The translations under genes and the position numbers were made by a program. The notes beneath the pieces were generated by a model. The model saw nothing but the letters and a program-made list of their open reading frames with translations. It had not been told where the DNA came from and did no database searches. Below, piece by piece: positions 8,814 through 16,466 of a DNA stretch of 17,073 nt. The DNA is from an uncultured Planctomycetaceae bacterium (GTDB lineage Bacteria > Planctomycetota > Planctomycetia > Planctomycetales > Planctomycetaceae), in contig CAIJTL010001543.1 in assembly GCA_903823545.1 (NCBI GenBank), positions 1 through 17,073 of the forward strand, read 5' to 3'. The stretch's first letter is position 1. Every line of letters begins with the position of its first letter.

Positions 8814-11800
8814 ATGATCGAATTGCGACTTTGCCCGAATTGTGGTGCTGAGATACCAGCCAATTCACCGATCGGTCTCTGTCCGCGCTGCCTGCTCAAG
8901 GCGGCGAATGACAGCCAATCTGCGAAGTGGGAAGGCGAGTCGAAGGAGGGCGAGGTGCCCGCCGAGCCTGGGCCGACGAAGGCCACTCCGCCCGCTTCGG
9001 GTTTTCTCCCGCCGTCAGTCGAGGAACTCGCTCCACTGTTTCCGCAGTTGGAGATCCTGGAACTGCTCGGCAAGGGAGGCATGGGGGCGGTTTACAAGGC
9101 TCGGCAGCCGGGATTAGATCGGCTCGTGGCGGTCAAGATTTTGCCGCCGGAGATCAGTCACGATCTCACGTTCGCCGAACGCTTTCAACGAGAAGCTCGC
9201 GCGCTCGCTCGGTTGAGCCATCCGCACATTGTGGCCGTGTATGACTTCGGGCAAGTTCGTAGTGACCCGATTTATCGGGGCGCGATGACCGAGCCTGGGG
9301 TGGACCGCATGAATGCGGTCACTACGAGCACGGGCGGACTGTACTACATCGTGATGGAGTTCGTGGATGGCGCGAATCTGCGGCAGACGATTCAAACCGG
9401 GAAGCTCACGCCGACGGAGGCATTGGCGATCGTGCCGCAGATTTGTGAGGCGTTGCAGTTCGCTCACGACGAAGGGATCGTGCATCGGGATATCAAGCCG
9501 GAAAACATCCTCATCGACAAGCGGGGCCGAGTGAAGATCGCCGACTTCGGACTCGCGAAACTGCTGGGGCAAGACGCCAGCGATCATTCGCTGACGGCAA
9601 CACATCAGGTGATGGGGACGCTGCGCTACATGGCTCCCGAACAGATGCAGGGGTCGCGCGAAGTCGATCACCGCGCCGACATCTATTCGCTTGGGGTCGT
9701 CTTCTACGAACTGCTCACCGGCGAATTGCCGATGGGTAAGTTCGCTCCACCATCCAAGCGAGTCCAAGTTGATGTGCGGTTGGACGAGATCGTCTTGAGG
9801 GCGTTGGAGCAGCAACCGGAGCAACGCTATCAGCACGTCAGCGAATTGAAGACTGATGTGGAACATGTCACAAGCGGGCTGATGTTCGCCGTCGTGCAAT
9901 CACCGCAACCGGCGTCGAGGAGCGTACAGATAGAAGCCGCGCGACAGCGATCCTGCGAGCCTCTCGTCAGCCGTTTCGCAATTGTTGGTGCAGTCTGGGC
10001 GTTCTTTGGGGTGATCGCCTTCATTCCGATCGGGTACTTCATCATGTTGAGCCGTGTCTGGAACGGTACTGCTCTGCCGACGGACTTGATCCATGAGCAA
10101 CCGCCGCTCGCGATGACGATTTTTATGGGCGTTCTGTTAACAACCGGTGTCGGCTCGCCGATCGTTACGCCGACTTTCGGTGCGCTCGCCATTCGACACA
10201 TCAAGCGCTCCGGTGGATCGATTATCGGGCTGTCTCTGGCGGTGGCTGATGTCCTGATCGTTCCGTTGCTCATTGTTGGATTTGGCGTATTCGCGTTAAC
10301 GCATCTTGCTCAGATTGCGATTTGGACTGAGGCTCACACACAGTATTTCTACAAGAACGGTGTTTTGTCAGGCTATCTCGCACCCAACGAGACACTTCGC
10401 CCCAACAAGATGTTTCTGGTACTCGATACGCTCGCCGTGCTTCTGGTCTGCATCTTGATTGCTCGGCTGGCCTGGCGAGTAATTGCCAGACACATGAGGT
10501 CGGAAAATGCGATCGAGCCAAATCAGGTTTCGTTTCCATCAACACCGTCAAACTTATTGCGGCCAAAGTTGGTTTCTGTGGTGGCCACGTTCAATCTGCT
10601 CTCGGCAATCGGATTGATGCTGGCCAACTCTGGCCCGGTTCCACCGCCATTTCCTGAATCGACTCCGGCGATTTGGCGAACTTGGGGACTGGTTTCCAGC
10701 GTACTGGGCTCCATCATGGCGGCTGGGTTGTTCGCCTCAAGCATTGGCTTGTATTTGTGGCAATCGTGGGCAAGAAAGCTTTTGATCGGAGTCTGCATTT
10801 ACGGATTGGCCTCACTCGTCATCGATATGCCATACTTGGCTCAAGCAGTGATCCCGCACACGATCGCCGACATGCGCAGGTCACTCGCCGCAGATCGCTA
10901 CACGGCTGAGGATCAAGATCTTCTGGCTCCGCTGATCTTTGGAGGCTTCTTTCTCGGAATCCTGGGAATCGCTTTACCGTCGCTGATCGGCCAGTTGGTT
11001 TACTTCACCCGACCAAAGGTCGTTGCCGCGTTCAAACGCAATCACATAGAGAAGCGAGAGGGCGACACTCCTGCCGAGCCGCGAGCTGCTGAAAAGTACG
11101 GCTTGGCGGGAGCCTCGCCCTCCCGGTATCCGACACCTCAGGTGGTCACGGAGTCGATTTCTCAAGAAAGTCTCCCCTATTTATTGGGCTGGCTCACAGG
11201 CTGGCTGCTGCTAGAGCGCTGGTTCGTCATGATCTTGCGGACTGCGACGGCGTTGATTTACGCCGCCTGCTTGATCGCCTTTTTCAGCTTTCAAAGCACG
11301 AACACACAATCGCTCGATGGATCAGTCACCAAGTTTCTCGTGGGACAACCATCGGCGTGGCTCACGCTGGAATCATCGCGATCTGGCCAGCATGCAAGAT
11401 TTGAATTCATCACGCTGACGCACTTCGTGGCTTTGTTTGGTTTGGCGTCACTCGCAGTTTGTCGCTGGCTGGAGCGGCGGCATTCTGGCAACGCCCATTC
11501 GATGGTTTGGCATTACGTCACCTGGGTGCTGTTCTTTGCAGGAGCCTCCGGGGCTGGGTTGATGGTCATGGCCGATTCGACTCAGCGCCGAATGACGCTG
11601 ATGACATCCACGAACCAGTTTGAGCCGCTCCCTTCGCTGAACTCGATTGCGAATGGCATCGGCGCGGAGTTCACAATCCCGGCGGGGCATGTTGCTACGT
11701 TTGAGATCGTGACACGGCGCGACAATGAAACCGTGCCGCTGCCATCACATGGCGCTTACCTCATGGCGGCTGAAAACAAGCCGATCACCGGTCAATTTCG

Positions 11801-12152
11801 TTGGACGTGGATTCGCGATGAAGTCATCAGCGGCAACCGCAGTTCGAAATGGCGCATTGAGATGTTTGTTGCTGGCGGAAGTTTAGGGCACTCCGAACCA
11901 GGCCACTTGCTCGCTGTTTACAAAGAGATGGTCGGAACGCGTCCGCTCACGCTCGGACTGCTGGAGCCAAATGAGGAAGTGACCCACTGGGGAACCGCTG
12001 ACGCGAACAACCTGCCGGCCAATGGTTTGATCGGCCTACGAGTGGCTGTCGTGCCGCACGGCTTAAAACTCAGCCACGGTTCGGGCTTCGGTAGCATCGA
12101 CTGGAAGAAGACGCAAACCACTCAATCAACGACGCGTCGGAAGTTACCTTGA
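8814..12152 (+). CDS. Zinc-ribbon Ser/Thr protein kinase with polytopic membrane tail
   Basis: 1112 residues. An N-terminal zinc ribbon (C7, C10, C23, C26) is followed by a Hanks-type kinase domain at about 80-350. Every key residue is present: glycine loop GKGGMGAV (86-93), K108, helix-C E127, catalytic HRDIKPEN (224-231), DFG (244-246) and APE (274-276), so it should be active. About 25 extra residues (148-173) interrupt the beta4-beta5 turn and derive from a palindromic DNA element. From about 387 to 921 come ten or more hydrophobic helices, with a second repeat-derived linker at 749-770. The last 190 residues are soluble. The membrane part may sense envelope conditions and signal to the cytoplasmic kinase; its ligand is unknown. 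AGGA lies 8 nt before the ATG. It follows the sigma gene and is 40 nt from the next gene. Confidence 0.93.
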   Translation: MIELRLCPNCGAEIPANSPIGLCPRCLLKAANDSQSAKWEGESKEGEVPAEPGPTKATPPASGFLPPSVEELAPLFPQLEILELLGKGGMGAVYKARQPGLDRLVAVKILPPEISHDLTFAERFQREARALARLSHPHIVAVYDFGQVRSDPIYRGAMTEPGVDRMNAVTTSTGGLYYIVMEFVDGANLRQTIQTGKLTPTEALAIVPQICEALQFAHDEGIVHRDIKPENILIDKRGRVKIADFGLAKLLGQDASDHSLTATHQVMGTLRYMAPEQMQGSREVDHRADIYSLGVVFYELLTGELPMGKFAPPSKRVQVDVRLDEIVLRALEQQPEQRYQHVSELKTDVEHVTSGLMFAVVQSPQPASRSVQIEAARQRSCEPLVSRFAIVGAVWAFFGVIAFIPIGYFIMLSRVWNGTALPTDLIHEQPPLAMTIFMGVLLTTGVGSPIVTPTFGALAIRHIKRSGGSIIGLSLAVADVLIVPLLIVGFGVFALTHLAQIAIWTEAHTQYFYKNGVLSGYLAPNETLRPNKMFLVLDTLAVLLVCILIARLAWRVIARHMRSENAIEPNQVSFPSTPSNLLRPKLVSVVATFNLLSAIGLMLANSGPVPPPFPESTPAIWRTWGLVSSVLGSIMAAGLFASSIGLYLWQSWARKLLIGVCIYGLASLVIDMPYLAQAVIPHTIADMRRSLAADRYTAEDQDLLAPLIFGGFFLGILGIALPSLIGQLVYFTRPKVVAAFKRNHIEKREGDTPAEPRAAEKYGLAGASPSRYPTPQVVTESISQESLPYLLGWLTGWLLLERWFVMILRTATALIYAACLIAFFSFQSTNTQSLDGSVTKFLVGQPSAWLTLESSRSGQHARFEFITLTHFVALFGLASLAVCRWLERRHSGNAHSMVWHYVTWVLFFAGASGAGLMVMADSTQRRMTLMTSTNQFEPLPSLNSIANGIGAEFTIPAGHVATFEIVTRRDNETVPLPSHGAYLMAAENKPITGQFRWTWIRDEVISGNRSSKWRIEMFVAGGSLGHSEPGHLLAVYKEMVGTRPLTLGLLEPNEEVTHWGTADANNLPANGLIGLRVAVVPHGLKLSHGSGFGSIDWKKTQTTQSTTRRKLP
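8946..8968 (+). repeat. Half-copy of the GAGGGCGA palindromic element, in frame in the kinase gene
   Basis: These 23 bases match the reverse complement of the right arm of the element at 11058-11122 at 20 of 23 positions, starting with the shared GAGGGCGAGG. No matching second arm follows. It encodes EGEVPAEP in the linker between zinc ribbon and kinase, compared with EGDTPAEP from the other copy. Confidence 0.6.
9257..9327 (+). repeat. In-frame palindromic element inside the kinase domain
   Basis: A 71-bp segment bounded by a perfect 11-bp inverted repeat, TCGTAGTGACC (9257-9267) and GGTCACTACGA (9317-9327). It holds two further perfect hairpins: CCCGAT/ATCGGG (9266-9279, 2-nt gap) and GACCGCAT/ATGCGGTC (9303-9320, 2-nt gap). 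It is read through in frame, adding about 25 residues (VRSDPIYRG and onward) where related kinases have a short turn between VYDFG and LYYIVMEF. Two of the six possible readings of the arms contain stop codons (TAG, TGA), yet the frame used is open. Confidence 0.8.
11058..11122 (+). repeat. In-frame GAGGGCGA palindromic element in the kinase linker
   Basis: Two 23-nt arms, 11058-11080 and 11100-11122, are inverted copies matching at 19 of 23 positions. Two of the four mismatches would still be G-T pairs. The loop is 19 nt. The element encodes REGDTPAEP, a spacer, then GLAGASPS (residues 749-770) between two membrane blocks, an unstructured-looking linker where an insertion would be tolerated. 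Confidence 0.75.
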
Positions 12153-12192
12153 GCCGCTTCGCTCATGACGACAACTGACCGCGAAAGACCAA

Positions 12193-12765
12193 ATGATTCC
12201 ACCCACACACTTTCTGGTCAGTTGGGTGATTGCTGCTGAATCAACCACCACGCGGCGAGACCGAGCGATCGTGACGTTGGCGGGAGCGATCCCCGACATC
12301 GACGGTTTTGGATATCCGATCGAAAACTGGCTGACGATCGGCTGGGATCAGCCGCTGCTGTGGTTCAGCGACTATCACCACATCCTCTGTCATAACGTCG
12401 GTTTCGCGACACTGGTCACGGCCGGAGCAGCGTGGATATCGAAAGGAAATTGGAAAACCACGTTACTGGCTTGTTTGACGTTTCACCTGCACTTGCTGTG
12501 CGATGTGATTGGTTCGCGCGGAGTCGACAACTATCAATGGCCAGTCCCGTATTTGCTGCCGTTCTCGAATGCATGGCAATGGACTTGGTCTGGCCAGTGG
12601 GAGCTGAGGGCTTGGCCCAATCGAGCAATTGGTGCCGGTTGTTTTGCCCTGACGCTGTGGCTGGCTTGGCTGCGTGGTTTCTCACCTCTTGAGATGGTTT
12701 CACAAAAAGCGGATCTCCGTTTTGTAGCCGTGCTGAGAAATTGGTGGCGACACAAGCCCGCGTAA
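12193..12765 (+). CDS. YdjM-like membrane-bound metal-dependent hydrolase
   Basis: A 190-residue integral membrane protein of the YdjM/DUF457 type. Conserved polar residues sit in the family pattern: His6 near the N-terminus (PPTHFLVS), GAIPDIDGF (31-39), DYHHILCHN (60-68) and FHLHLLCDVIGSRG (97-110). They would form a metal site at the membrane face. In the family these resemble zinc phospholipase-like or LexA-controlled inner-membrane proteins of poorly defined substrate, so the reaction is not known. Hydrophobic segments lie around 69-81, 89-104 and 147-161. It begins 40 nt after the kinase stop on the same strand, so co-transcription is possible. The ribosome site is weak (GAAAGA about 6 nt before ATG). 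Confidence 0.85.
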   Translation: MIPPTHFLVSWVIAAESTTTRRDRAIVTLAGAIPDIDGFGYPIENWLTIGWDQPLLWFSDYHHILCHNVGFATLVTAGAAWISKGNWKTTLLACLTFHLHLLCDVIGSRGVDNYQWPVPYLLPFSNAWQWTWSGQWELRAWPNRAIGAGCFALTLWLAWLRGFSPLEMVSQKADLRFVAVLRNWWRHKPA

Positions 12766-12768
12766 TCC

Positions 12769-12818
12769 GTCGCCAAATAAGCAAAATCCGGCAAGTGCCG
12801 TTAATTGCATGTGGCGAC
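12769..12818 (+). terminator. Nested inverted repeats after the YdjM-like gene, weak terminator candidate
   Basis: GTCGCCA (12769-12775) pairs with TGGCGAC (12812-12818), enclosing a shorter stem CGGCA/TGCCG (12789-12800) followed by TTAATT. A TGGCGAC at 12745-12751 could pair with the same left arm as an alternative fold. There is no proper T-tract, so the terminator call is tentative. Confidence 0.3.
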
Positions 12819-12841
12819 AGTCGGTCAATATCGCCGGTTTC

Positions 12842-12870
12842 GACAACAGTTGTCTGGACAACTATTGTCC
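12842..12870. promoter_or_regulatory. Palindromic operator array for the MarR-family regulator
   Basis: Four half-sites alternate in direction over 29 nt: GACAA (12842-12846), TTGTC (12850-12854), GACAA (12857-12861) and TTGTC (12865-12869). They form three overlapping perfect palindromes: ACAAC-A-GTTGT (12843-12853), AGTTGTC-TG-GACAACT (12848-12863) and GGACAA-CTA-TTGTCC (12856-12870). The last abuts the GGAGGAG ribosome site (12871-12877). MarR dimers bind such 16-20 bp palindromes at their own promoters, so autoregulation is likely. Confidence 0.75.
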
Positions 12871-12889
12871 GGAGGAGTAATTTCCTGGC

Positions 12890-13381
12890 ATGGGGACTCC
12901 TCGAACTAATCTGACTCGGAGGGCGACGAGGTTTGATTCGCTCGAACAGGAAGTGTTTCTGAATTTGTGGCGGACTTATGACCGACTCCGGATTCAGGAA
13001 GATGAACTGTTTGGTCGATTTGATTTGACGCCACAGCAATACAACGTGCTGAGATTGCTTCGGGCAGCTCATCCAGAAGCAATTCCAACATTGACGTTGG
13101 CCGCTCGGTTGGTTTCGCGGGCTCCAGATATCACACGCATGTTGGACAAACTTGAGGAGCGCGGATTGGTGGCTCGCGATCGATTGGCGGCAAATCGGCG
13201 AGTTGTGGAGATTGGTATTACCGCAGACGGGATCAAATTGTTGAACGAGATCGCAGGTCCGTTACAGGAATGTCACGCTCGACAACTGGGGCACATGTCC
13301 GCGGCGGACTTGAAGCAACTCAGCATTTTGCTGCGAACAGCCCGCGGTCCGCATGAAGAAGATGAGAGTAGTTGGCAATAA
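12890..13381 (+). CDS. MarR-family transcriptional regulator
   Basis: 163 residues, typical MarR length. N- and C-terminal helices (18-42 and 115-150) would form the dimer interface. The winged helix-turn-helix spans about 46-112: LTPQQYNVLRLL (46-57), recognition helix within SRAPDITRMLDKLEERG (76-92) and the wing DRLAANRRVVEIGIT (97-111) with the usual basic residues. Such proteins usually repress nearby genes and release DNA on binding a small phenolic-type ligand or on oxidation. Only one Cys (C128) is present, towards the C-terminus, so an OhrR-like N-terminal redox switch is unlikely. GGAGGAG lies 12 nt before ATG, rather far, but an in-frame stop (12878-12880) rules out an earlier start. 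A strong palindromic array precedes it. The flavoenzyme gene follows 78 nt downstream. Confidence 0.92.
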   Translation: MGTPRTNLTRRATRFDSLEQEVFLNLWRTYDRLRIQEDELFGRFDLTPQQYNVLRLLRAAHPEAIPTLTLAARLVSRAPDITRMLDKLEERGLVARDRLAANRRVVEIGITADGIKLLNEIAGPLQECHARQLGHMSAADLKQLSILLRTARGPHEEDESSWQ

Positions 13382-13459
13382 CGTGTGAACTAAATTGTCT
13401 TGATCGCTGAAAGTGAAAACCGGTCGACAACGACATCAAACATTTTTTCGGAGCAAATC

Positions 13460-14791
13460 ATGGTTAGTGCGGCTGCACCAGTCGTTTTTGAAACTGATGT
13501 CGTGGTCATCGGAGGCGGCCCGGCGGGTTCGACCGCATCGACTTTGATTGCCCAAAAGGGATATCGGGTTGAACTGTTCGAGCGTGAGAAGTTTCCAAGA
13601 TTTCATATCGGCGAGTCGTTGATCCCGGAAACCTACTGGGTGCTCGAACGGCTCAATATGTTGCCGAAGATGAAGGCCAGCCACTTCGTTCACAAACACA
13701 GCGTGCAATTCGTGAGTGCAACCGGAAAACTGTCCGCTCCGTTCTACTTTGCAGACAACAAGCCACACGAATGCTCGCAAACTTGGCAGGTCGTACGAAG
13801 CGAGTTCGACTTGATGATGTTGAACAACGCTCGCGAGCACGGCGTGAATGCACACGAAGGAGCACGCGTGCTCGACGTGCTTTTTGAAGGAGATCGTGCG
13901 GTCGGCGTCAAAGTGCAACTGGAAGACGGCTCGCATCGAGAGGTTCGCGCGAAGGTGGTAGTCGATGCCAGTGGCCAAAGCGGGTTGTTGCAAAACAAAT
14001 TCAAGCTGCGAGTTTGGGACCCGTTGCTCAACAAGGGTGCGATTTGGACCTACTGGGAAGGGGCGTATCGTGACGTTGGTCGTGACGAAGGTGCGACGAT
14101 TGTCATTCAGACTCCCAATAAACAGGGTTGGTTCTGGAACATTCCGCTGCATGACAACCGAGTCAGCATCGGGGTCGTTGGGCCGTTTGATTACCTCTTC
14201 AAAGGGAGAGGCGACCACGAGCAGACTTATCTTGAAGAAGTCGCACTCTGCCCCGCCGTTCAAGAGCGCACGGCGAATGCGAAACGCGTAACCGGCTACT
14301 TTGCCACGAAAGATTACTCCTACCGTGCGAAGGAAGTGGCTGGTAACGGCTGGGTGTTGATCGGAGACGCGTTTGGTTTTCTGGACCCGTTGTACTCGTC
14401 GGGCGTTTTACTGGCGCTGAAATCGGGGGAAATGGCCGCTGATGCGATCGTCGAGGGACTACAAGCGAGTGACACGACCGCCGCTCAACTCGGCAAATGG
14501 GGACCGGCACTCAATCAAGGAATCGATCGAATGCGTCGCCTGGTCTGTGAATACTACGAAGGCTTCAGCTTTGGGCGGTTCGTCAAAAATTATCCGCACC
14601 TGAAGAACACCGTCACCGATTTGCTCATCGGCGATTTGTTTACTGACCGCGTTGATGCCGTCTGGGAACCGATGGAGACGCTGTACTCAGAGGAAAAGCG
14701 AGCGCCTAAATCGTGGGATGCGGGAACCCCGGAAGAGATCGCGGCAAATAAGTTGAATGAGCTTTTCTTACCAGATGGGCCGAGACCTTAG
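13460..14791 (+). CDS. FAD-dependent oxidoreductase of the flavin-dependent halogenase type
   Basis: 443 residues, probably cytoplasmic. The Rossmann FAD motif GGGPAGS is at 18-24, the FPRFHIGESLIP segment at 45-56 is shared by halogenases and geranylgeranyl-reductase-like enzymes, and GDAFGFLDPLYSSGV (302-316) is the second FAD motif. The key extra is WFWNIP (224-229), matching the WxWxIP signature of flavin-dependent halogenases. K79 in HFVHKHSVQF lies about where phenol and pyrrole halogenases have their catalytic lysine; this alignment was made by eye. Such enzymes use FADH2, oxygen and halide to halogenate aromatic compounds, but non-halogenating relatives exist and no carrier protein or flavin reductase is nearby. 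The ATG has GGAG 6 nt upstream; a TTG 60 nt earlier was rejected. It is likely in an operon with the MarR gene. Confidence 0.85.
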   Translation: MVSAAAPVVFETDVVVIGGGPAGSTASTLIAQKGYRVELFEREKFPRFHIGESLIPETYWVLERLNMLPKMKASHFVHKHSVQFVSATGKLSAPFYFADNKPHECSQTWQVVRSEFDLMMLNNAREHGVNAHEGARVLDVLFEGDRAVGVKVQLEDGSHREVRAKVVVDASGQSGLLQNKFKLRVWDPLLNKGAIWTYWEGAYRDVGRDEGATIVIQTPNKQGWFWNIPLHDNRVSIGVVGPFDYLFKGRGDHEQTYLEEVALCPAVQERTANAKRVTGYFATKDYSYRAKEVAGNGWVLIGDAFGFLDPLYSSGVLLALKSGEMAADAIVEGLQASDTTAAQLGKWGPALNQGIDRMRRLVCEYYEGFSFGRFVKNYPHLKNTVTDLLIGDLFTDRVDAVWEPMETLYSEEKRAPKSWDAGTPEEIAANKLNELFLPDGPRP

Positions 14792-14945
14792 AGATTGGTT
14801 GCTCAAAACGAGACGCATCACACCGCAGTTGAGTCGTTGTGCGCCATTAGCTTGTCATGGACATTAGGCATCAAGTCGTCACCTCACGGTTTCAGTTGGC
14901 AAACTGCGTTGTTTTGCGGAATGTGGTAGCGTAGAGAGTTAGACG

Positions 14946-16367
14946 ATGACCTGGGGTGGCAAAACAACGTCCGGAGTATCACAAGAGATAAGACCATGGT
15001 CGTTGGCCATAACTTACTCTCTGATGCTGTTCGCCGCCGTTGGACTTTTTTTTGTCATTCGATGGTTTGGAGAAAGTCCTTCCGTTTCTGTGATCACAAC
15101 TGAAACGGTAAAGAGTGTGCATGCTCAACGGTCGGTACCAAAGGCTGAAACCTTACCTCATGTGTTGGGGGCGTTGACTGCGATCATCATCAGTGGGCGT
15201 GGATTGGGTGCGATATTCGCGCGTTTGGGACAACCGCGAGTGATCGGCGAAGTTCTTGCCGGAATCTCATTGGGACCGTCAGTGCTGGGACGCATTTCTC
15301 CTGAAGCGATGTCGCTGATTCTACCGACCTCGGTGGCTCCATTTCTGGGGCTGATCGCACAACTGGGAGTCATCCTCTACATGTTTCTGGTTGGGCTGGA
15401 ACTCAATCTTGATCTGATTCGGTCTCGGGTTCACACAACGGTTGCGATTTCTCATGCAAGTATCGTCGCACCATTTTTGCTCGGCGCCACATTGTCGCTT
15501 TGGCTTTATTCAAGTATGGCCCCACCGGGAGTGCCGTTTACGAGTTTCGCTCTCTTCATGGGTGTCGCGATGTCGATCACGGCGTTCCCAGTCCTCGCGC
15601 GAATTTTGACTGATCGTGGAATTGAGCGAACCGAATTAGGGGTAGTCGCGTTGAGTTGCGCGGCCGCAGATGACGTCACCGCGTGGTGCTTACTCGCGTT
15701 TGTTGTCGGGGTGACTCAGTCCGAAATTTCAGGTGCGATGACGACCTTTGTTTTGACCGGCGGATATATCGCATTGGTAATAGGAGTGGTGCGTCCATTT
15801 GCAAGCGGCAGATTAGGGGCATTGAGTGAAACACAGGTCAGCTCGAAAGTGATCGCCTGGGTGTTTGTCGCTTTGTTGGTGTCGTCGCTAGCAACGGAAG
15901 CGATCGGAATTCACGCGATTTTCGGCGCGTTCTTGATAGGCGCTGTCTTTCCACACGATAGCGCCATCGCACGAGTGATTCGGCAGAAACTCGAAGACGT
16001 CGTTACGATTCTTTTGCTTCCAGCGTTCTTTGCTTTCACGGGGATGCGAACTCAGATTGGGCTCGTAAGTGGCCCGGCAGAGTGGCTGATCTGTGGACTG
16101 ATCGTTGCAGTTGCCACGCTCGGCAAGTTTGGTGGAACGACACTCGCGGCGAGATTCACGGGCCTTAGTTGGAGAGCATCAAGTTCTCTGGGAATCTTGA
16201 TGAACACTCGCGGATTGATGGAGTTGATCGTCCTCAATATCGGTTTAGATCTTGGGATCATTTCGCCGGCACTGTTTGCCATGATGGTACTAATGGCGCT
16301 CATCACAACCGTGGCGACGACGCCGATACTCCAGTTTTTGAAGCCGGATACGTCGATGCGGGGATAG
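14946..16367 (+). CDS. Cation:proton antiporter, CPA2/Kef-CHX type
   Basis: 473 residues. An extra N-terminal membrane helix (about 18-40) and a polar stretch (42-68) precede the usual 12-13-helix antiporter core. Core motifs seen: QPRVIGEVLAGISLGPSVLG (96-115), the VGLELN segment (149-154), the ion-binding acidic pair AADDVTAW (240-247, D242 and D243), KFGGT (394-398) and MNTRGLMELIVLNIGLDLGI (419-438). The protein stops after the membrane part; it lacks the TrkA-N/RCK domain of Kef channels, so it looks more like plant CHX or NapA-type exchangers. It should exchange Na+ or K+ for H+ at the inner membrane; ion choice cannot be read. It lies 154 nt after the flavoenzyme with a weak ribosome site, so it probably has its own promoter. 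Confidence 0.92.
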   Translation: MTWGGKTTSGVSQEIRPWSLAITYSLMLFAAVGLFFVIRWFGESPSVSVITTETVKSVHAQRSVPKAETLPHVLGALTAIIISGRGLGAIFARLGQPRVIGEVLAGISLGPSVLGRISPEAMSLILPTSVAPFLGLIAQLGVILYMFLVGLELNLDLIRSRVHTTVAISHASIVAPFLLGATLSLWLYSSMAPPGVPFTSFALFMGVAMSITAFPVLARILTDRGIERTELGVVALSCAAADDVTAWCLLAFVVGVTQSEISGAMTTFVLTGGYIALVIGVVRPFASGRLGALSETQVSSKVIAWVFVALLVSSLATEAIGIHAIFGAFLIGAVFPHDSAIARVIRQKLEDVVTILLLPAFFAFTGMRTQIGLVSGPAEWLICGLIVAVATLGKFGGTTLAARFTGLSWRASSSLGILMNTRGLMELIVLNIGLDLGIISPALFAMMVLMALITTVATTPILQFLKPDTSMRG

Positions 16368-16466
16368 CTCTGCATCGAACTTGTCACAAGCATCGTTTCG
16401 TGACGCTTTTCAATTGTCGCGGTGCGATCTGATTCTGAAATTGGAATCGCGGACAAGACCGCAAGC

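Noticed and set aside
9248..9335. CGGGC on both sides of the kinase-domain palindrome as a possible target-site duplication
   Set aside because: The copies are 83 nt apart, not a multiple of three, so simple removal would break the frame; five bases can match by chance.
9114..9899. Open frame of 261 codons antisense to the kinase domain
   Set aside because: The plus strand carries all kinase catalytic motifs here; the antisense reading has no family features.
12916..12930. GAGGGCGACGAGG in the MarR gene start as another copy of the GAGGGCGA element
   Set aside because: The match covers only about nine bases with no second arm.
12416..13072. Minus-strand frame of 218 codons covering the end of the YdjM-like gene, the gap and the start of the MarR gene
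   Set aside because: It would overlap two well-supported genes and the operator array, and its translation looks random.
13436..14263. Long open frame of 275 codons antisense to the flavoenzyme gene
   Set aside because: It lies opposite a gene with clear family motifs, has no ribosome site and no recognisable domain; it is a composition shadow.
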